Part shown: in pieces, positions 47,625 through 57,082 of the stretch
Layout: every line of letters begins with the position of its first letter
Numbering within the stretch: position 1 is the stretch's first letter
Assembly (NCBI RefSeq): GCF_902506555.1
Contig: NZ_LR732707.1
Location: 334,001-398,000, forward strand
Origin: Sphingorhabdus sp. 109
GTDB lineage: Bacteria > Pseudomonadota > Alphaproteobacteria > Sphingomonadales > Sphingomonadaceae
Direction: 5' to 3'
Length of the DNA stretch: 64,000 bases
Notes under the pieces: model-generated
What the model was told of the DNA's origin: nothing
Seen by the model: only the letters and a program-made list of their open reading frames with translations
Databases searched by the model: none
Translations under genes and position numbers: made by a program

Positions 47625-47816
47625 ATCGTATATTTCTTTCCTGAAACGGGAACAATAGGGAGGAATGATGTTGCGAGCCTCTTAGCAAAGATTGCCATTT
47701 GTTCAACCCAGAGTTGCGGGGGATGATTTGATGTGGCTTGGCTAATCGCGATATAGAATTTCCGATATATCAACGGGAGAGTTGTCAGACCAACGGCCCG
47801 CCACTAAGTAGCGGTC

Positions 47817-48551
47817 ATGGCAATCGAAAAATATTCCAACAAGGGGCTGGGTGAAGCCAAATGGTCTTTCCCGCCGATCCATCCCGAGGGGCGCAAATTT
47901 GCTGTCATCGCCGGAGCGATCACCGCGCTTTTTGCGGTCATGGCATGGGAGACGCTGGCCTGGCCAATGGCTGGTATCACCCTTTGGGTATTGGCATTTT
48001 TCCGCGATCCGAAAAGGGTTACGCCGCTGGGTGAAAATTATATCGTTTCGCCCGCAGACGGGCTGGTGAATCTGATCATGCCGGTCACGCCGCCGGTAGA
48101 GTTGCAGGGCGAGGGGGGCCTCGGTAGCGAAGAGCTGATCCGTGTCTCGATCTTCATGAGCGTTTTCGATGTTCATATCAACCGCACACCGATCGAGGGA
48201 ACGGTTCGGCGTCAGGCCTATATTTCCGGAAAATTTCTCAACGCCGACCTCGACAAGGCGAGTGAAGAAAATGAACGGCAGCATTTCATGGTTGAGCGCA
48301 ATGACGGACTGAAGGTTGGCTTCACCCAGATAGCAGGGCTGATCGCCCGACGGATCATGGCCTTCGTCAAGGAAGGCGATTTTGTCGCCGCCGGACAGCG
48401 AATCGGATTGATCCGCTTCGGTAGCCGGGTGGATATCTACCTGCCAAAGGGAACGGAGCCGAATGTCGTGCTGGGCCAGCGGGCCATTGCCGGCGAAACA
48501 ATTCTTGCCGTGATTGGCCAGACGAAGGAAATTGAGGGTGTAGGGCAATGA
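47817..48551 (+). CDS. psd: Phosphatidylserine decarboxylase proenzyme
   Basis: Makes phosphatidylethanolamine; the proenzyme self-cleaves at a Gly-Ser bond to generate a pyruvoyl group. The 244-residue form is the short type of Alphaproteobacteria. The cleavage site is [13 protein letters not shown] near residue 203, and the family segment [14 protein letters not shown] is present. An N-terminal hydrophobic region (about 33-60) may anchor it in the membrane. pssA follows 37 bases later, so PS synthesis and decarboxylation are co-expressed. Confidence 0.93.
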   Translation: MAIEKYSNKGLGEAKWSFPPIHPEGRKFAVIAGAITALFAVMAWETLAWPMAGITLWVLAFFRDPKRVTPLGENYIVSPADGLVNLIMPVTPPVELQGEGGLGSEELIRVSIFMSVFDVHINRTPIEGTVRRQAYISGKFLNADLDKASEENERQHFMVERNDGLKVGFTQIAGLIARRIMAFVKEGDFVAAGQRIGLIRFGSRVDIYLPKGTEPNVVLGQRAIAGETILAVIGQTKEIEGVGQ

Positions 48552-48588
48552 TCTCCGCACTGCCCCCTTGCCTGATGGAGCAACGCTG

Positions 48589-49383
48589 ATGGCCGGAAAA
48601 GGTTCGATGAAGCGTCCCGAACGCGGTATTCCGCTGCGCGCTTTTGTTCCGAACGCGGTGACCGCGCTAGCATTGTGCGTTGGCCTGAGCAGCGTTCGCT
48701 TCGCCTATCTGGATAATTGGGTGCTGGCAGCAGCGGCGATTGTTCTGGCAGGAATATTGGATGGTCTGGATGGCCGGATCGCTCGTTTGCTGAACGCGCA
48801 GAGCCGGTTTGGCGCGGAGCTGGATTCTCTATCCGATGTAATCGCCTTTGGCGTATCGCCTGCGCTTGTCATGTTTCTATGGTCGACCCAATATATGCCA
48901 CAATTTGGCTGGGTGCTGGCGCTGACGATGGTGGTCGGTTGCGCGCTCAGGCTGGCGCGCTTCAATGCGTTGATCGATGACCAGGACCAGCCGCACAAGT
49001 CGGCTGGCTTCCTTACGGGCATTCCGGCGCCGGTGGGTGCAGGGCTGGCGATGTTGCCGCTGTATCTGTGGATGATTACGGGAGAGGAAATTTTCCGTCA
49101 CTATGCGCTTGTGGCACCGTGGATTGTGCTGATCGCGTTTCTGATGATATCGAATACGGCGACTTTCAGCTGGTCATCGCTGCGTTTGCGGAAGAATATC
49201 AGGCTGGAAGGGATTGCCGTGGTGGCGCTGGTCGGTGTTGCCTTGATCAATTCACCCTGGATCATGCTTTCGGCCATAAGCATTGGCTATCTGATACTCA
49301 TTCCGTTCAGCATCAGAAGCTATGCCAAAGTCAAGCGGCAGCGCGCAGCGGAACGGGCCGAATCGGGGAGTGCCGGAGCGTAG
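48589..49383 (+). CDS. pssA: CDP-diacylglycerol--serine O-phosphatidyltransferase
   Basis: Makes phosphatidylserine from CDP-diacylglycerol and serine, the step before Psd. The 264-residue protein is a multi-pass membrane enzyme of the CDP-alcohol phosphotransferase family, with the full signature DGRIAR, eight residues, G, three, D, three, D (Asp at SLSD). The ATG at 48589 with GGAG at 48577-48580 is chosen; a TTG at 48568 is in frame. The 3' end overlaps the convergent small gene at 49331 by 53 bases. Confidence 0.94.
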   Translation: MAGKGSMKRPERGIPLRAFVPNAVTALALCVGLSSVRFAYLDNWVLAAAAIVLAGILDGLDGRIARLLNAQSRFGAELDSLSDVIAFGVSPALVMFLWSTQYMPQFGWVLALTMVVGCALRLARFNALIDDQDQPHKSAGFLTGIPAPVGAGLAMLPLYLWMITGEEIFRHYALVAPWIVLIAFLMISNTATFSWSSLRLRKNIRLEGIAVVALVGVALINSPWIMLSAISIGYLILIPFSIRSYAKVKRQRAAERAESGSAGA

Positions 49384-49573
49384 GCTGCGGCGCCTTGACC
49401 GAACACTGGTGACAGATAGTCGTCCGGATAACGGTGGCGGGGCGCTTGCCACGAAACTCGCTTTGGATGACCCGCGAAATCCTGCCGCGATATTGGGAAA
49501 ACATCATTGCAATGACGGCGACGGCGCCCAGAAAGGCGAGGGCAAAAAAGGTTGAGATGGCGATAGCAAGCAT
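49331..49573 (-). CDS. Small one-helix membrane protein, probable SOS-regulated
   Basis: An 80-residue protein with a single hydrophobic helix at about residues 2-26 (IAISTFFALAFLGAVAVIAMM) and a basic tail, predicted N-out or membrane-anchored. A longer reading frame starts at 49708, but the ATG at 49573 is the only one placed behind the LexA box at 49611-49625. A weak GGGA stands 8 bases before it. It overlaps the end of pssA by 53 bases on the other strand. The pattern of SOS box plus short membrane protein recalls SidA and SulA-type division inhibitors, but sequence does not show a family, so function is open. Confidence 0.6.
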   Translation of the reverse strand: MLAIAISTFFALAFLGAVAVIAMMFSQYRGRISRVIQSEFRGKRPATVIRTTICHQCSVKAPQPTLRHSPIRPVPLRAAA

Positions 49574-49605
49574 GTGACGATCCCGTTTGTTCTTTTGATG
49601 AACCC

Positions 49606-49635
49606 TTAATGTTCCATATTTGTTCTCATTGTCAA
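49606..49635 (-). promoter_or_regulatory. Second LexA box and promoter
   Basis: GTTC (49611-49614), seven bases, GTTC (49622-49625) is again the alphaproteobacterial LexA box, read as GAAC-N7-GAAC on the reverse strand. A consensus -35 TTGACA (49635-49630) and a -10 CATTAA (49611-49606) flank it with 18 bases between. The start at 49573 lies 33 bases below the -10. Confidence 0.75.
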
Positions 49636-49843
49636 CAACAATCTTTGCCTGCGGCACAAATAATGGCAGATCGTTCGGGCAGACTGTCCTCCGCCATGAT
49701 TTTTTCATTGCATTTCCGGAGCGACATCTCTAACGCGCCCGATATTCCACATGGAAAGCGCCCATACCGGTGCTGACAGCGGTCTTTCAGGTCGTTCGAG
49801 GTTCTCAGCTTTCCAGAGGCATAACCGGATAAGGAGAAATATT

Positions 49844-50695
49844 ATGGCGGCCCCTGTCGTCACCCTACAGCAATTGATTGAAGCCGGAGCGCATTTCGGC
49901 CACCAGACCCACCGCTGGAACCCGAAGATGAAACCATATATCTTCGGCGCCCGCAACAGCGTCCATATTCTTGACCTCTCGCAGACCGTGCCTTTGTTCG
50001 CACGGGCGCTCGATTTTATCGCCAATGCCACTTCGGCCGGCGGCAAGGTCCTGTTTGTCGGAACCAAGCGTCAGGCGCAGGAGCCTATCGCTGAAGCAGC
50101 GCGCGCCAGCGGCCAGCATTTCGTAAACCATCGCTGGCTCGGCGGCATGCTGACCAACTGGAAAACGATTTCCAACTCGATCCGCCGGATGAAGACCCTG
50201 GAAGAGCAGCTTGGTGGCGACACCGCTGGTTTTACCAAGAAAGAAGTCCTGCAGATGACCCGCGAACATGCCAAGCTCGAACTGTCGCTTGGCGGTATTC
50301 GCGACATGGGCGGCATTCCAGACGTCATGTTCGTGATCGATGCGAACAAGGAAGAACTCGCGATCAAGGAAGCCAATGTTCTGGGTATTCCGGTTGTCGC
50401 AATTCTCGATTCGAACGTCGATCCCAGCAACATCGCTTTCCCGGTTCCGGGCAATGACGATGCCGCACGGGCCATTCGTCTCTATTGTGAATCCGTTGCT
50501 GCGGCAGCAACCAAGGGCGGCCAGGACGCTTCGGTAGCAGCCGGCGAAGATCTCGGCGCAGCAGTTGCTCCTCCGGTCGAACAGATTGTTTCGAGCGAAG
50601 CCAATGCAAGCGCAATGACGTCCGGTGAAGAAGCGGCAGTTGCCGATATCGCGGAAATCGCGGCAGAAGAACCGAAGGCTGACGAAAAAGCCTGA
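49844..50695 (+). CDS. rpsB: 30S ribosomal protein S2
   Basis: Small-subunit ribosomal protein. The 283-residue protein starts [35 protein letters not shown], with a strong AAGGAGAA at 49831-49838; the earlier frame start at 49751 is rejected. The core ends near residue 235, followed by an Ala/Glu-rich tail of about 45 residues seen in alphaproteobacterial S2 proteins. It precedes tsf across a 108-base spacer with two hairpins. Confidence 0.97.
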   Translation: MAAPVVTLQQLIEAGAHFGHQTHRWNPKMKPYIFGARNSVHILDLSQTVPLFARALDFIANATSAGGKVLFVGTKRQAQEPIAEAARASGQHFVNHRWLGGMLTNWKTISNSIRRMKTLEEQLGGDTAGFTKKEVLQMTREHAKLELSLGGIRDMGGIPDVMFVIDANKEELAIKEANVLGIPVVAILDSNVDPSNIAFPVPGNDDAARAIRLYCESVAAAATKGGQDASVAAGEDLGAAVAPPVEQIVSSEANASAMTSGEEAAVADIAEIAAEEPKADEKA

Positions 50696-50713
50696 GCTTG
50701 AAGCTTCTTTCTG

Positions 50714-50764
50714 CGGTCATATATTGACCGTAATAGAATATAAGGGGCGGCATTTTGTCGCCCC
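50714..50764 (+). other. Two hairpins in the rpsB-tsf spacer
   Basis: CGGTCA (50714-50719) pairs with TGACCG (50725-50730), loop TATAT. GGGGCG (50744-50749) pairs with CGCCCC (50759-50764), with GATTTC after it. The second could attenuate readthrough from rpsB into tsf, as is known in the E. coli operon; the mechanism here is inference. Confidence 0.5.
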
Positions 50765-50803
50765 GATTTCAAATTTCCCGATCAAGAAATTGAGGAACGA
50801 ACA

Positions 50804-51727
50804 ATGGCTATTACAGCAGCAGCAGTGAAAGAACTGCGCGAACGCACCGGTGCGGGCATGATGGATTGCAAAAAAGCACTGAACGAAACCAATGGCGACG
50901 TGGAAGCAGCGGTTGACCTGTTGCGGACCAAGGGCCTTGCCGCGGCGCAGAAAAAATCGAGCCGCACGGCTGCCGAAGGTCTTGTCGGCGTCGCCGTCGA
51001 AGGCACTCGCGGCGTTGCCGTCGAAGTGAACAGCGAAACCGACTTCGTTGCGAAAAACGATCAGTTTCAGGATTTTGTCGCCAATGTGACGCAGGTCGCT
51101 CTTGGCATGGACAGCGACGACGTGGAAGCGCTGTCGGCTTCGGCTTACCCTGCCGGCGGCACCGTTCAGGAAGTTCTGACCAACAATATCGCTACCATTG
51201 GCGAAAATCAGGCCATTCGCCGGATGAAGACCGTTGCGGTCTCCAGCGGTCTTGTCGTTCCCTATATCCACAACGCCGTCACCCCTTCGATGGGCAAGAT
51301 CGGTGTTCTGGTTGCCTTGGAAAGCACCGCAGGCGCGGATGTTCTGGAGCCCCTCGGCAAGCAGATCGCCATGCACATCGCTGCGGCATTCCCGCTGGCG
51401 CTGAACGCCGACGGTCTGGATCAGGAGATGCTTGAGCGTGAACGCGCTATCGCTGCTGAAAAGGCTGCTGAATCGGGCAAGCCGGAAAATATCGTCGAGA
51501 AAATGGTCGATGGCGCGATGGCAAAATTTGCCAAGGAAAATGCGCTGCTCAGCCAGATTTTCGTGATGGACAACAAGACACCTGTTGCCCAGGTTGTCGA
51601 GCAGGCCGGCAAAGATGCCGGTGCGGAAATCAAGCTTACGGAATATGTCCGTTTCCAGCTTGGCGAAGGCATCGAGAAGAAAGAAGATGATTTCGCCGCA
51701 GAGGTAGCCGCCGCAGTTGCCGGCTAA
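50804..51727 (+). CDS. tsf: Elongation factor Ts
   Basis: Nucleotide exchange factor for EF-Tu. The 307-residue protein has the N-terminal UBA-like region ([24 protein letters not shown]) and the EF-Tu-contacting motif [10 protein letters not shown]. Core domains carry [31 protein letters not shown] precedes the ATG at 50804. It ends before a strong terminator. Confidence 0.97.
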   Translation: MAITAAAVKELRERTGAGMMDCKKALNETNGDVEAAVDLLRTKGLAAAQKKSSRTAAEGLVGVAVEGTRGVAVEVNSETDFVAKNDQFQDFVANVTQVALGMDSDDVEALSASAYPAGGTVQEVLTNNIATIGENQAIRRMKTVAVSSGLVVPYIHNAVTPSMGKIGVLVALESTAGADVLEPLGKQIAMHIAAAFPLALNADGLDQEMLERERAIAAEKAAESGKPENIVEKMVDGAMAKFAKENALLSQIFVMDNKTPVAQVVEQAGKDAGAEIKLTEYVRFQLGEGIEKKEDDFAAEVAAAVAG

Positions 51728-51770
51728 TCGAGCGGTCGATTGAATAATTCAGGCGGTAACGCTTGGCAGC

Positions 51771-51810
51771 ATGGCGCGGACTATCTATGGTCTGCGCCAT
51801 TGTTGTTTTT
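51771..51810 (+). terminator. Intrinsic terminator of the rpsB-tsf unit
   Basis: ATGGCGCGGAC (51771-51781) pairs with GTCTGCGCCAT (51790-51800), one G-U pair, 8-base loop, followed by TGTTGTTTTT (51801-51810). Confidence 0.88.
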
Positions 51811-51846
51811 GGGGCCGGGCATTGATTCCGGCGGGATAGGATTTGC

Positions 51847-52569
51847 ATGAAACGACCCGCCTTCAAGCGTATTTTGCTGAAACTTTCCGGTGAAGTCCTG
51901 ATGGGCTCCAGCGAGTTTGGGATCGACCCGGAGACGGTCAACCGCATCGCCACCGAAGTAAAATCTGCCAAGGAGGCGGGATTCGAGCTTTGTCTGGTCG
52001 TTGGCGGCGGCAATATTTTCCGCGGGCTCGCGGCGGCGGCCAAAGGCTTCGAGCGGACCAGTGCCGATTATATGGGCATGCTGGCCACGGTGATGAATGC
52101 GCTGGCCGTACAGAATGCGCTCGAACAGATGGGTTGCGATACGCGGGTTCTTTCGGCGATCCCGATGGCGAGTGTGTGCGAGCCCTATATCCGCCGGAAG
52201 GCGGTGCGCCATCTCGAAAAAGGGCGGATCGTCATTTTCGCCGCGGGCACCGGAAACCCCTATTTTACCACCGATACCGCCGCTGCACTGCGGGCCGCCG
52301 AGATGGGGTGTGAAGCCCTTTTCAAGGGCACCAGTGTCGACGGTGTTTATAATGCCGATCCGAAGCTTGATCCCGATGCGACGCGCTATGATGAACTGAG
52401 CTTCGACCAGGTCTTGAGCGATAATCTGCAGGTCATGGACGCCAGTGCAGTGGCGCTGTGCCGGGAAAACAAGATACCGATTGTGGTCTTCTCGATCCGC
52501 GAGCAGGGCAATCTCGCAACCGTATTGGGGGGCGGCGGAACCGCGACCATGGTTGGGACAACCAAATAA
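51847..52569 (+). CDS. pyrH: UMP kinase
   Basis: Phosphorylates UMP to UDP with ATP. The 240-residue amino-acid-kinase-fold protein has the typical opening [13 protein letters not shown], the GGGN segment [10 protein letters not shown], and [23 protein letters not shown]. The start follows GGATAGGA. It heads the block pyrH-frr-uppS-cdsA-dxr-rseP-bamA, a classic order. Confidence 0.97.
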   Translation: MKRPAFKRILLKLSGEVLMGSSEFGIDPETVNRIATEVKSAKEAGFELCLVVGGGNIFRGLAAAAKGFERTSADYMGMLATVMNALAVQNALEQMGCDTRVLSAIPMASVCEPYIRRKAVRHLEKGRIVIFAAGTGNPYFTTDTAAALRAAEMGCEALFKGTSVDGVYNADPKLDPDATRYDELSFDQVLSDNLQVMDASAVALCRENKIPIVVFSIREQGNLATVLGGGGTATMVGTTK

Positions 52570-52587
52570 AATCTAGAGGAAACAGCA

Positions 52588-53145
52588 ATGGCAAAATATG
52601 ACAAAGCCGATCTGGAAAAGAGAATGAATAGCACCCTCGAGGCGCTCAAACATGATTTGAGCGGACTTCGGACGGGCCGGGCCAATATTGCCCTGCTGGA
52701 TACGATTACCGTGGAAGTATATGGATCCAATATGCCTCTGAACCAGGTCGCTACGGTCTCGGTGCCGGAACCGCGCATGCTGTCCGTACAGGTGTGGGAC
52801 AAAAGCAATATCCAGCCCGTAGAGAAAGCGATCCGGTCGGCCAATCTCGGATTGAACCCGATGGTCGATGGCACCAATATCCGGCTTCCAATACCAGATC
52901 TGACGGAAGAGCGTCGTAAGGATCTGGCGAAACTAACCGGTCAGTTTGCCGAGAAAGCCCGTATAGCCATTCGCAATGTCCGGCGAGACGGCATGGATGA
53001 TCTGAAGGCCGACGAGAATAAGAAGGAAATCAGCGAGGACGAGAAAAAGCGGCTCGAGACTGAAGTCCAGAAGCTGACCGATGATATGATTGCCGAGGCC
53101 GACAAATTGTCCGAGGCCAAAGAGCGGGAAATCCTGACCCAGTGA
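52588..53145 (+). CDS. frr: Ribosome recycling factor
   Basis: Splits post-termination ribosomes together with EF-G. The 185-residue protein has the family segments LRTGRANIALLD, SVQVWDKSNIQPVEKAIRSANLGLNP and RKDLAKLTGQFAEKARIAIRNVRRD. It is 18 bases behind pyrH and overlaps the uppS start by 4 bases (GTGA). Confidence 0.97.
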   Translation: MAKYDKADLEKRMNSTLEALKHDLSGLRTGRANIALLDTITVEVYGSNMPLNQVATVSVPEPRMLSVQVWDKSNIQPVEKAIRSANLGLNPMVDGTNIRLPIPDLTEERRKDLAKLTGQFAEKARIAIRNVRRDGMDDLKADENKKEISEDEKKRLETEVQKLTDDMIAEADKLSEAKEREILTQ

Positions 53146-53909
53146 AGCTTTCGCGTTCCAAAATCGGTTCCGGAGCGGCAGTGCAAGGTGCCGCCGGAAA
53201 ATCAGACCCGACCTATGGGGCGCGTCATATTGCCATCATCATGGATGGCAACGGCCGTTGGGCCAAGCGCAAGCATCTTCCCCGTGCTCTGGGCCACAAG
53301 AAGGGCGTCGAAGCGGTTCGCAACATCGTCCGTGTGGCCGGTGAAATGGGAATGGAAGCGATGACGCTCTATGCTTTTTCATCCGAAAACTGGAGCCGTC
53401 CGGAAGAAGAAATCAGCGACCTGATGGGATTGCTGCGGCAATATATCCAGTCGGACATTGACGAATTTGTCAAAAACGGCGTGCGTTTGAAGGTCATCGG
53501 CAATTACCGGGCGCTCGATTCCGATATTGTCACGATGATCGATAATGCGATCCGGAAAACGGCCGGAAATGACAAGATGACGCTGGCCGTTGCGCTCAAC
53601 TATGGCGCGCAGGATGAAATGCGCCGCGCGGTTCAGCATGTCGCGAGCCGGGTAAAGCAGGGCGAACTGGAGCCGGAGGCGATCGGTCTCGAGCATATCG
53701 CGGGGGCCTTGGATACTGTCGATCTGCCGCCACTCGATCTGCTGATCAGAACCTCCGGCGAATTGCGTCTGTCGAACTTTCTGCTATGGCAGGCGGCTTA
53801 TTCGGAATTATATTTTACCGATACGCTCTGGCCCGATTTCGACAAGGCCGAGCTTGAGAAAGCGCTGCAGTCCTTCGGTGAACGCGAACGCCGCTTTGGT
53901 GGGCGCTGA
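53142..53909 (+). CDS. uppS: Undecaprenyl diphosphate synthase
   Basis: Makes the C55 lipid carrier for cell-wall synthesis by cis-prenyl condensation. The 255-residue protein shows the catalytic Asp segment IIMDGNGRWAKRKHLPRALGHKKGVEA, then TLYAFSSENWSRPEEEI and RTSGELRLSNFLLWQAAYSELYF. GTG start overlaps the frr stop. cdsA follows after 2 bases. Confidence 0.96.
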   Translation: MKLSRSKIGSGAAVQGAAGKSDPTYGARHIAIIMDGNGRWAKRKHLPRALGHKKGVEAVRNIVRVAGEMGMEAMTLYAFSSENWSRPEEEISDLMGLLRQYIQSDIDEFVKNGVRLKVIGNYRALDSDIVTMIDNAIRKTAGNDKMTLAVALNYGAQDEMRRAVQHVASRVKQGELEPEAIGLEHIAGALDTVDLPPLDLLIRTSGELRLSNFLLWQAAYSELYFTDTLWPDFDKAELEKALQSFGERERRFGGR

Positions 53910-53911
53910 AC

Positions 53912-54715
53912 ATGAATGATCCCGCTGTACCGGTGCCCGGAAAGGCCAACGAGTTGCAAACCCGCATTATCGTGGGCATCCTCCTGATCGGAGTTGCTTT
54001 GCTGGCGGGCTATTTCGGCGGCATGCTTCTGTGGTTGCTGGCGGTGCTTATGTCGCTGGGGATCATGAGCGAATGGGCAGGGCTGACCGGTCGTCGCGAC
54101 AAACGGTTGCTGGCTATGTATGCGCTGTCGGTTCCACTAGCGATCATGTCTCCCTGGGCAGCGGGGCCATCGTTTCTGGCGCTCGGCCTGATCTTGGGCG
54201 CGGCGATGTTCGTCGCTGTATTTGATCGGTCGATCAAGCTTGCTGCAGGGGTAGTTTACGCTGGCCTTCCAGCTCTTGCGGTTCTCTATTTACGCGAGAT
54301 TGATAAGGGTATTCTTGTCATGCTGTGGACGCTGGCGCTGGTCTGGGCCACGGACATAGGTGCCTATTTCTCCGGCCGCGCGATCGGCGGACCCAAATTG
54401 GCACCACAATATAGTCCGAACAAGACCTGGGCTGGCTTGGTTGGCGGCGTTATCCTGACAGCGGCGCTCAGTTTCGCATTGCATGTCCATTGGGGACTGT
54501 CTTTCTATATGGTGCTGCTCAGCATCCCTCTGGCGGTGCTGGCACAAATGGGCGACCTGTTCGAAAGTTGGCTCAAGCGAAAAGCCGGTGCCAAGGATAG
54601 CGGAACGATATTTCCGGGACATGGCGGTGTAATGGACCGGCTCGACGGCTTGATTCCGGTCGCACCGGTCGTTGCGCTGATCATGCTGGTCGATAGCTGG
54701 TCCACTCTGTCATGA
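53912..54715 (+). CDS. cdsA: Phosphatidate cytidylyltransferase
   Basis: Makes CDP-diacylglycerol, precursor of all phospholipids, using CTP; its product feeds PssA at 48.6 kb. The 267-residue membrane protein has several helices and the C-terminal CdsA signature SGTIFPGHGGVMDRLDGLI. It overlaps the dxr start by 4 bases (ATGA). Confidence 0.95.
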   Translation: MNDPAVPVPGKANELQTRIIVGILLIGVALLAGYFGGMLLWLLAVLMSLGIMSEWAGLTGRRDKRLLAMYALSVPLAIMSPWAAGPSFLALGLILGAAMFVAVFDRSIKLAAGVVYAGLPALAVLYLREIDKGILVMLWTLALVWATDIGAYFSGRAIGGPKLAPQYSPNKTWAGLVGGVILTAALSFALHVHWGLSFYMVLLSIPLAVLAQMGDLFESWLKRKAGAKDSGTIFPGHGGVMDRLDGLIPVAPVVALIMLVDSWSTLS

Positions 54716-55872
54716 CCAGATCCATCTCCATATTCGGTGCGACAGGATCGGTTGGCCTGTCGACTCTGGATCTTGTTCGTCAGCATCGTGATCAATATGA
54801 GGTCTTCGCTCTGACTGCCAACGGAAACGCAGCGGAGCTTGCCGCTCTGGCCAAGGAATTCTCTGCCCGGATCGCTGTGGTGGCAGATGATGCCGCCTAT
54901 CCCGCACTCAAGCAGCAACTGGCGGGGACGTCAATCGAGGCGGCTAGCGGTCCCGATGCGCTGATTGCGGCGGCGGCGCTGGGCGCCGATTGGACAATGG
55001 CAGCGATTGTCGGTTGTGCAGGATTACCGCCAACCCTTGAGGCTCTGCGCTGTGGCAAGACGGTCGCGCTTGCGAATAAGGAGGCGCTGGTTTCCGCCGG
55101 TGCCCTGATGATTGCGGAGGCCCGCATAGCCGGTGCAACCTTGTTGCCAGTCGATTCCGAACATAATGCGATATTTCAGGCCCTGCAGGGCGGACGGATC
55201 GATCAGGTCAGCAAGATTACCCTGACTGCCAGCGGCGGCCCGTTCCGTACATGGACGCACGAACAAATGGCCGGTGTCACACCCGAGCAGGCGGTTGCCC
55301 ATCCCAACTGGGACATGGGTGCCAAAATTTCCGTCGATAGCGCGACGATGATGAATAAGGGGCTGGAACTGATCGAAGCCCATCATCTGTTCCCGGTCGG
55401 TCTCGACAAGATCGAGATATTGGTACATCCGCAGTCGGTCATTCATTCGATGGTCGAATATCACGACCGCTCAACACTGGCGCAACTTGGGTCTCCGGAT
55501 ATGCGGATACCGATCGCCAGCGCGCTGGCCTGGCCTGACCGGATGCACAGCAACTGCGAACCGCTCAATCTGGCAGAAATCGGCCGGCTGGATTTCCAGC
55601 AACCCGATGAAACCCGCTTCCCGGCCACCCGGATTGCGCGGGCTGCTATCGTGGCGGGTGGTGCCAAGCCGGCGATGCTCAATGCGGCCAACGAAGTGGC
55701 CGTCGCGGCATTTCTTAACCGAACGGTTCAGTTTCTGGACATCACAGAGATTGTATCGCGTCTGCTAGACAGTTATAGCCCGCCAGATCCGAGCGAATTG
55801 GCGGATATTTTTGCGATAGACAAGGAAGCCCGCATTCGCACCGAACAGCTGGTTGAGGAATTGAAGGTTTGA
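54712..55872 (+). CDS. dxr: 1-Deoxy-D-xylulose 5-phosphate reductoisomerase
   Basis: Second step of the MEP isoprenoid pathway, NADPH and metal dependent; it leads to the substrates of UppS. The 386-residue protein has the NADPH motif IFGATGSVGLSTLDL, the segment LANKEALVSAG and the metal-binding VDSEHNAIFQALQG, plus SVDSATMMNKGLE. The end overlaps rseP (TTGA). Confidence 0.97.
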   Translation: MTRSISIFGATGSVGLSTLDLVRQHRDQYEVFALTANGNAAELAALAKEFSARIAVVADDAAYPALKQQLAGTSIEAASGPDALIAAAALGADWTMAAIVGCAGLPPTLEALRCGKTVALANKEALVSAGALMIAEARIAGATLLPVDSEHNAIFQALQGGRIDQVSKITLTASGGPFRTWTHEQMAGVTPEQAVAHPNWDMGAKISVDSATMMNKGLELIEAHHLFPVGLDKIEILVHPQSVIHSMVEYHDRSTLAQLGSPDMRIPIASALAWPDRMHSNCEPLNLAEIGRLDFQQPDETRFPATRIARAAIVAGGAKPAMLNAANEVAVAAFLNRTVQFLDITEIVSRLLDSYSPPDPSELADIFAIDKEARIRTEQLVEELKV

Positions 55873-56993
55873 CGGACAATCCCGGTTTTTTGATTTATTT
55901 ATTCTCCTTTCTGATTGTCATCGGCGTGCTCGTATTCGTGCACGAAATGGGACATTATCTGGTCGGGCGCTGGTGTGGCGTCAAGGCGGAGACTTTTTCC
56001 ATCGGTTTTGGCAAGGAAATCGCGGGATGGACCGACAAGCGCGGGACCCGCTGGAAAATCGGCATGTTACCGCTCGGTGGCTATGTCCAGTTCGCCGGAG
56101 ACATGGATCCGGCCGGGACGAAGAGCAAGGAATGGCTCAGCCTGCCGGCGGCGGAGCGCAATCAGACCTTCCAGTCCAAACCCCTCTGGAAGCGCGCCGC
56201 AATCGTGTTTGCCGGGCCGGCGATCAATTTCATCTTTGCAATATTGATCATCATGGGTTTCGTTATCGCTTATGGTACCAGCGCAACCCTCCCGGTTGCC
56301 AGTGCCATCGCGCCTGACTCGACTGCCGCTGCGATCGGTATGGAGCCGGGTGACCGGATCATCTCGGTCGACGGGGACAAGATCGACCTGTTCGAGGATC
56401 TGCGGCAGAAAATGATCATGATCCCGGAAGAGACTGTCGAAATTGTCTATGAACGAGATGGCCGGCAGATCGCCAAGCAGGCCACAATCGGTGTCCATAT
56501 GATGAAAGACCGGTTCGGCAATGAATATCGGCTCGGTATGCTGGGCATGTCATCGAGCAAGGTAGAGTGGCGCGAAGTCACGCCGCTCGAAGCACCTGGC
56601 GTAGCTGTCGAAAAAACAATCGGCATCGTCGACCAGATCATTACCACGCTCGGGCAGGTGATTACCGGCAAGCGTTCGATCAAGGAACTCGGCGGTCCGC
56701 TGAAGATTGCGCAGGCTTCCGGCGAACAGTTCAAGCTGGGTCTGGAAAGTTTCATTCTTTTTGTTGCGCTGATCTCAATTAACTTGGGGTTCATCAACCT
56801 CCTGCCAATTCCGATGCTCGATGGAGGGCATTTGATGTTCTATGCATTGGAAGCGGTTCGGAGGAAGCCTGCCAGCCCGAAAGTACAGGAATGGGCATTC
56901 CGTTCCGGCTTTGCCTTGGTCATGGTGTTCATGCTGGTGGTGACATTCAACGATTTAACGTCATTTGGCCTGTTCCGGGCTATCTCTGGCTGA
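55869..56993 (+). CDS. rseP: Site-2 intramembrane protease RseP
   Basis: Membrane metalloprotease that cuts anti-sigma factors and other membrane substrates. The 374-residue protein has the zinc motif FVHEMGHYLVGRW, the second active-site segment PMLDGGHLMFY and one PDZ-like region at about 140-215 (IGMEPGDRIISVDGDKI). It starts with TTG at 55869, overlapping the dxr stop. It precedes bamA in the conserved envelope order. Confidence 0.94.
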   Translation: MTDNPGFLIYLFSFLIVIGVLVFVHEMGHYLVGRWCGVKAETFSIGFGKEIAGWTDKRGTRWKIGMLPLGGYVQFAGDMDPAGTKSKEWLSLPAAERNQTFQSKPLWKRAAIVFAGPAINFIFAILIIMGFVIAYGTSATLPVASAIAPDSTAAAIGMEPGDRIISVDGDKIDLFEDLRQKMIMIPEETVEIVYERDGRQIAKQATIGVHMMKDRFGNEYRLGMLGMSSSKVEWREVTPLEAPGVAVEKTIGIVDQIITTLGQVITGKRSIKELGGPLKIAQASGEQFKLGLESFILFVALISINLGFINLLPIPMLDGGHLMFYALEAVRRKPASPKVQEWAFRSGFALVMVFMLVVTFNDLTSFGLFRAISG

Positions 56994-57082
56994 TTGGCCA
57001 TTGATTGACAGGCCGCATTGGGGCAGGGGGTTGGCGAAGTTGATGCCTTGGTGTCAGTTTCATTTTTATTTCGGTTTATGGT

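Noticed and set aside
49574-49708. Longer version of the small SOS gene starting at 49708
   Set aside because: It would place the LexA box and promoter inside the coding region and lacks the membrane-helix start.
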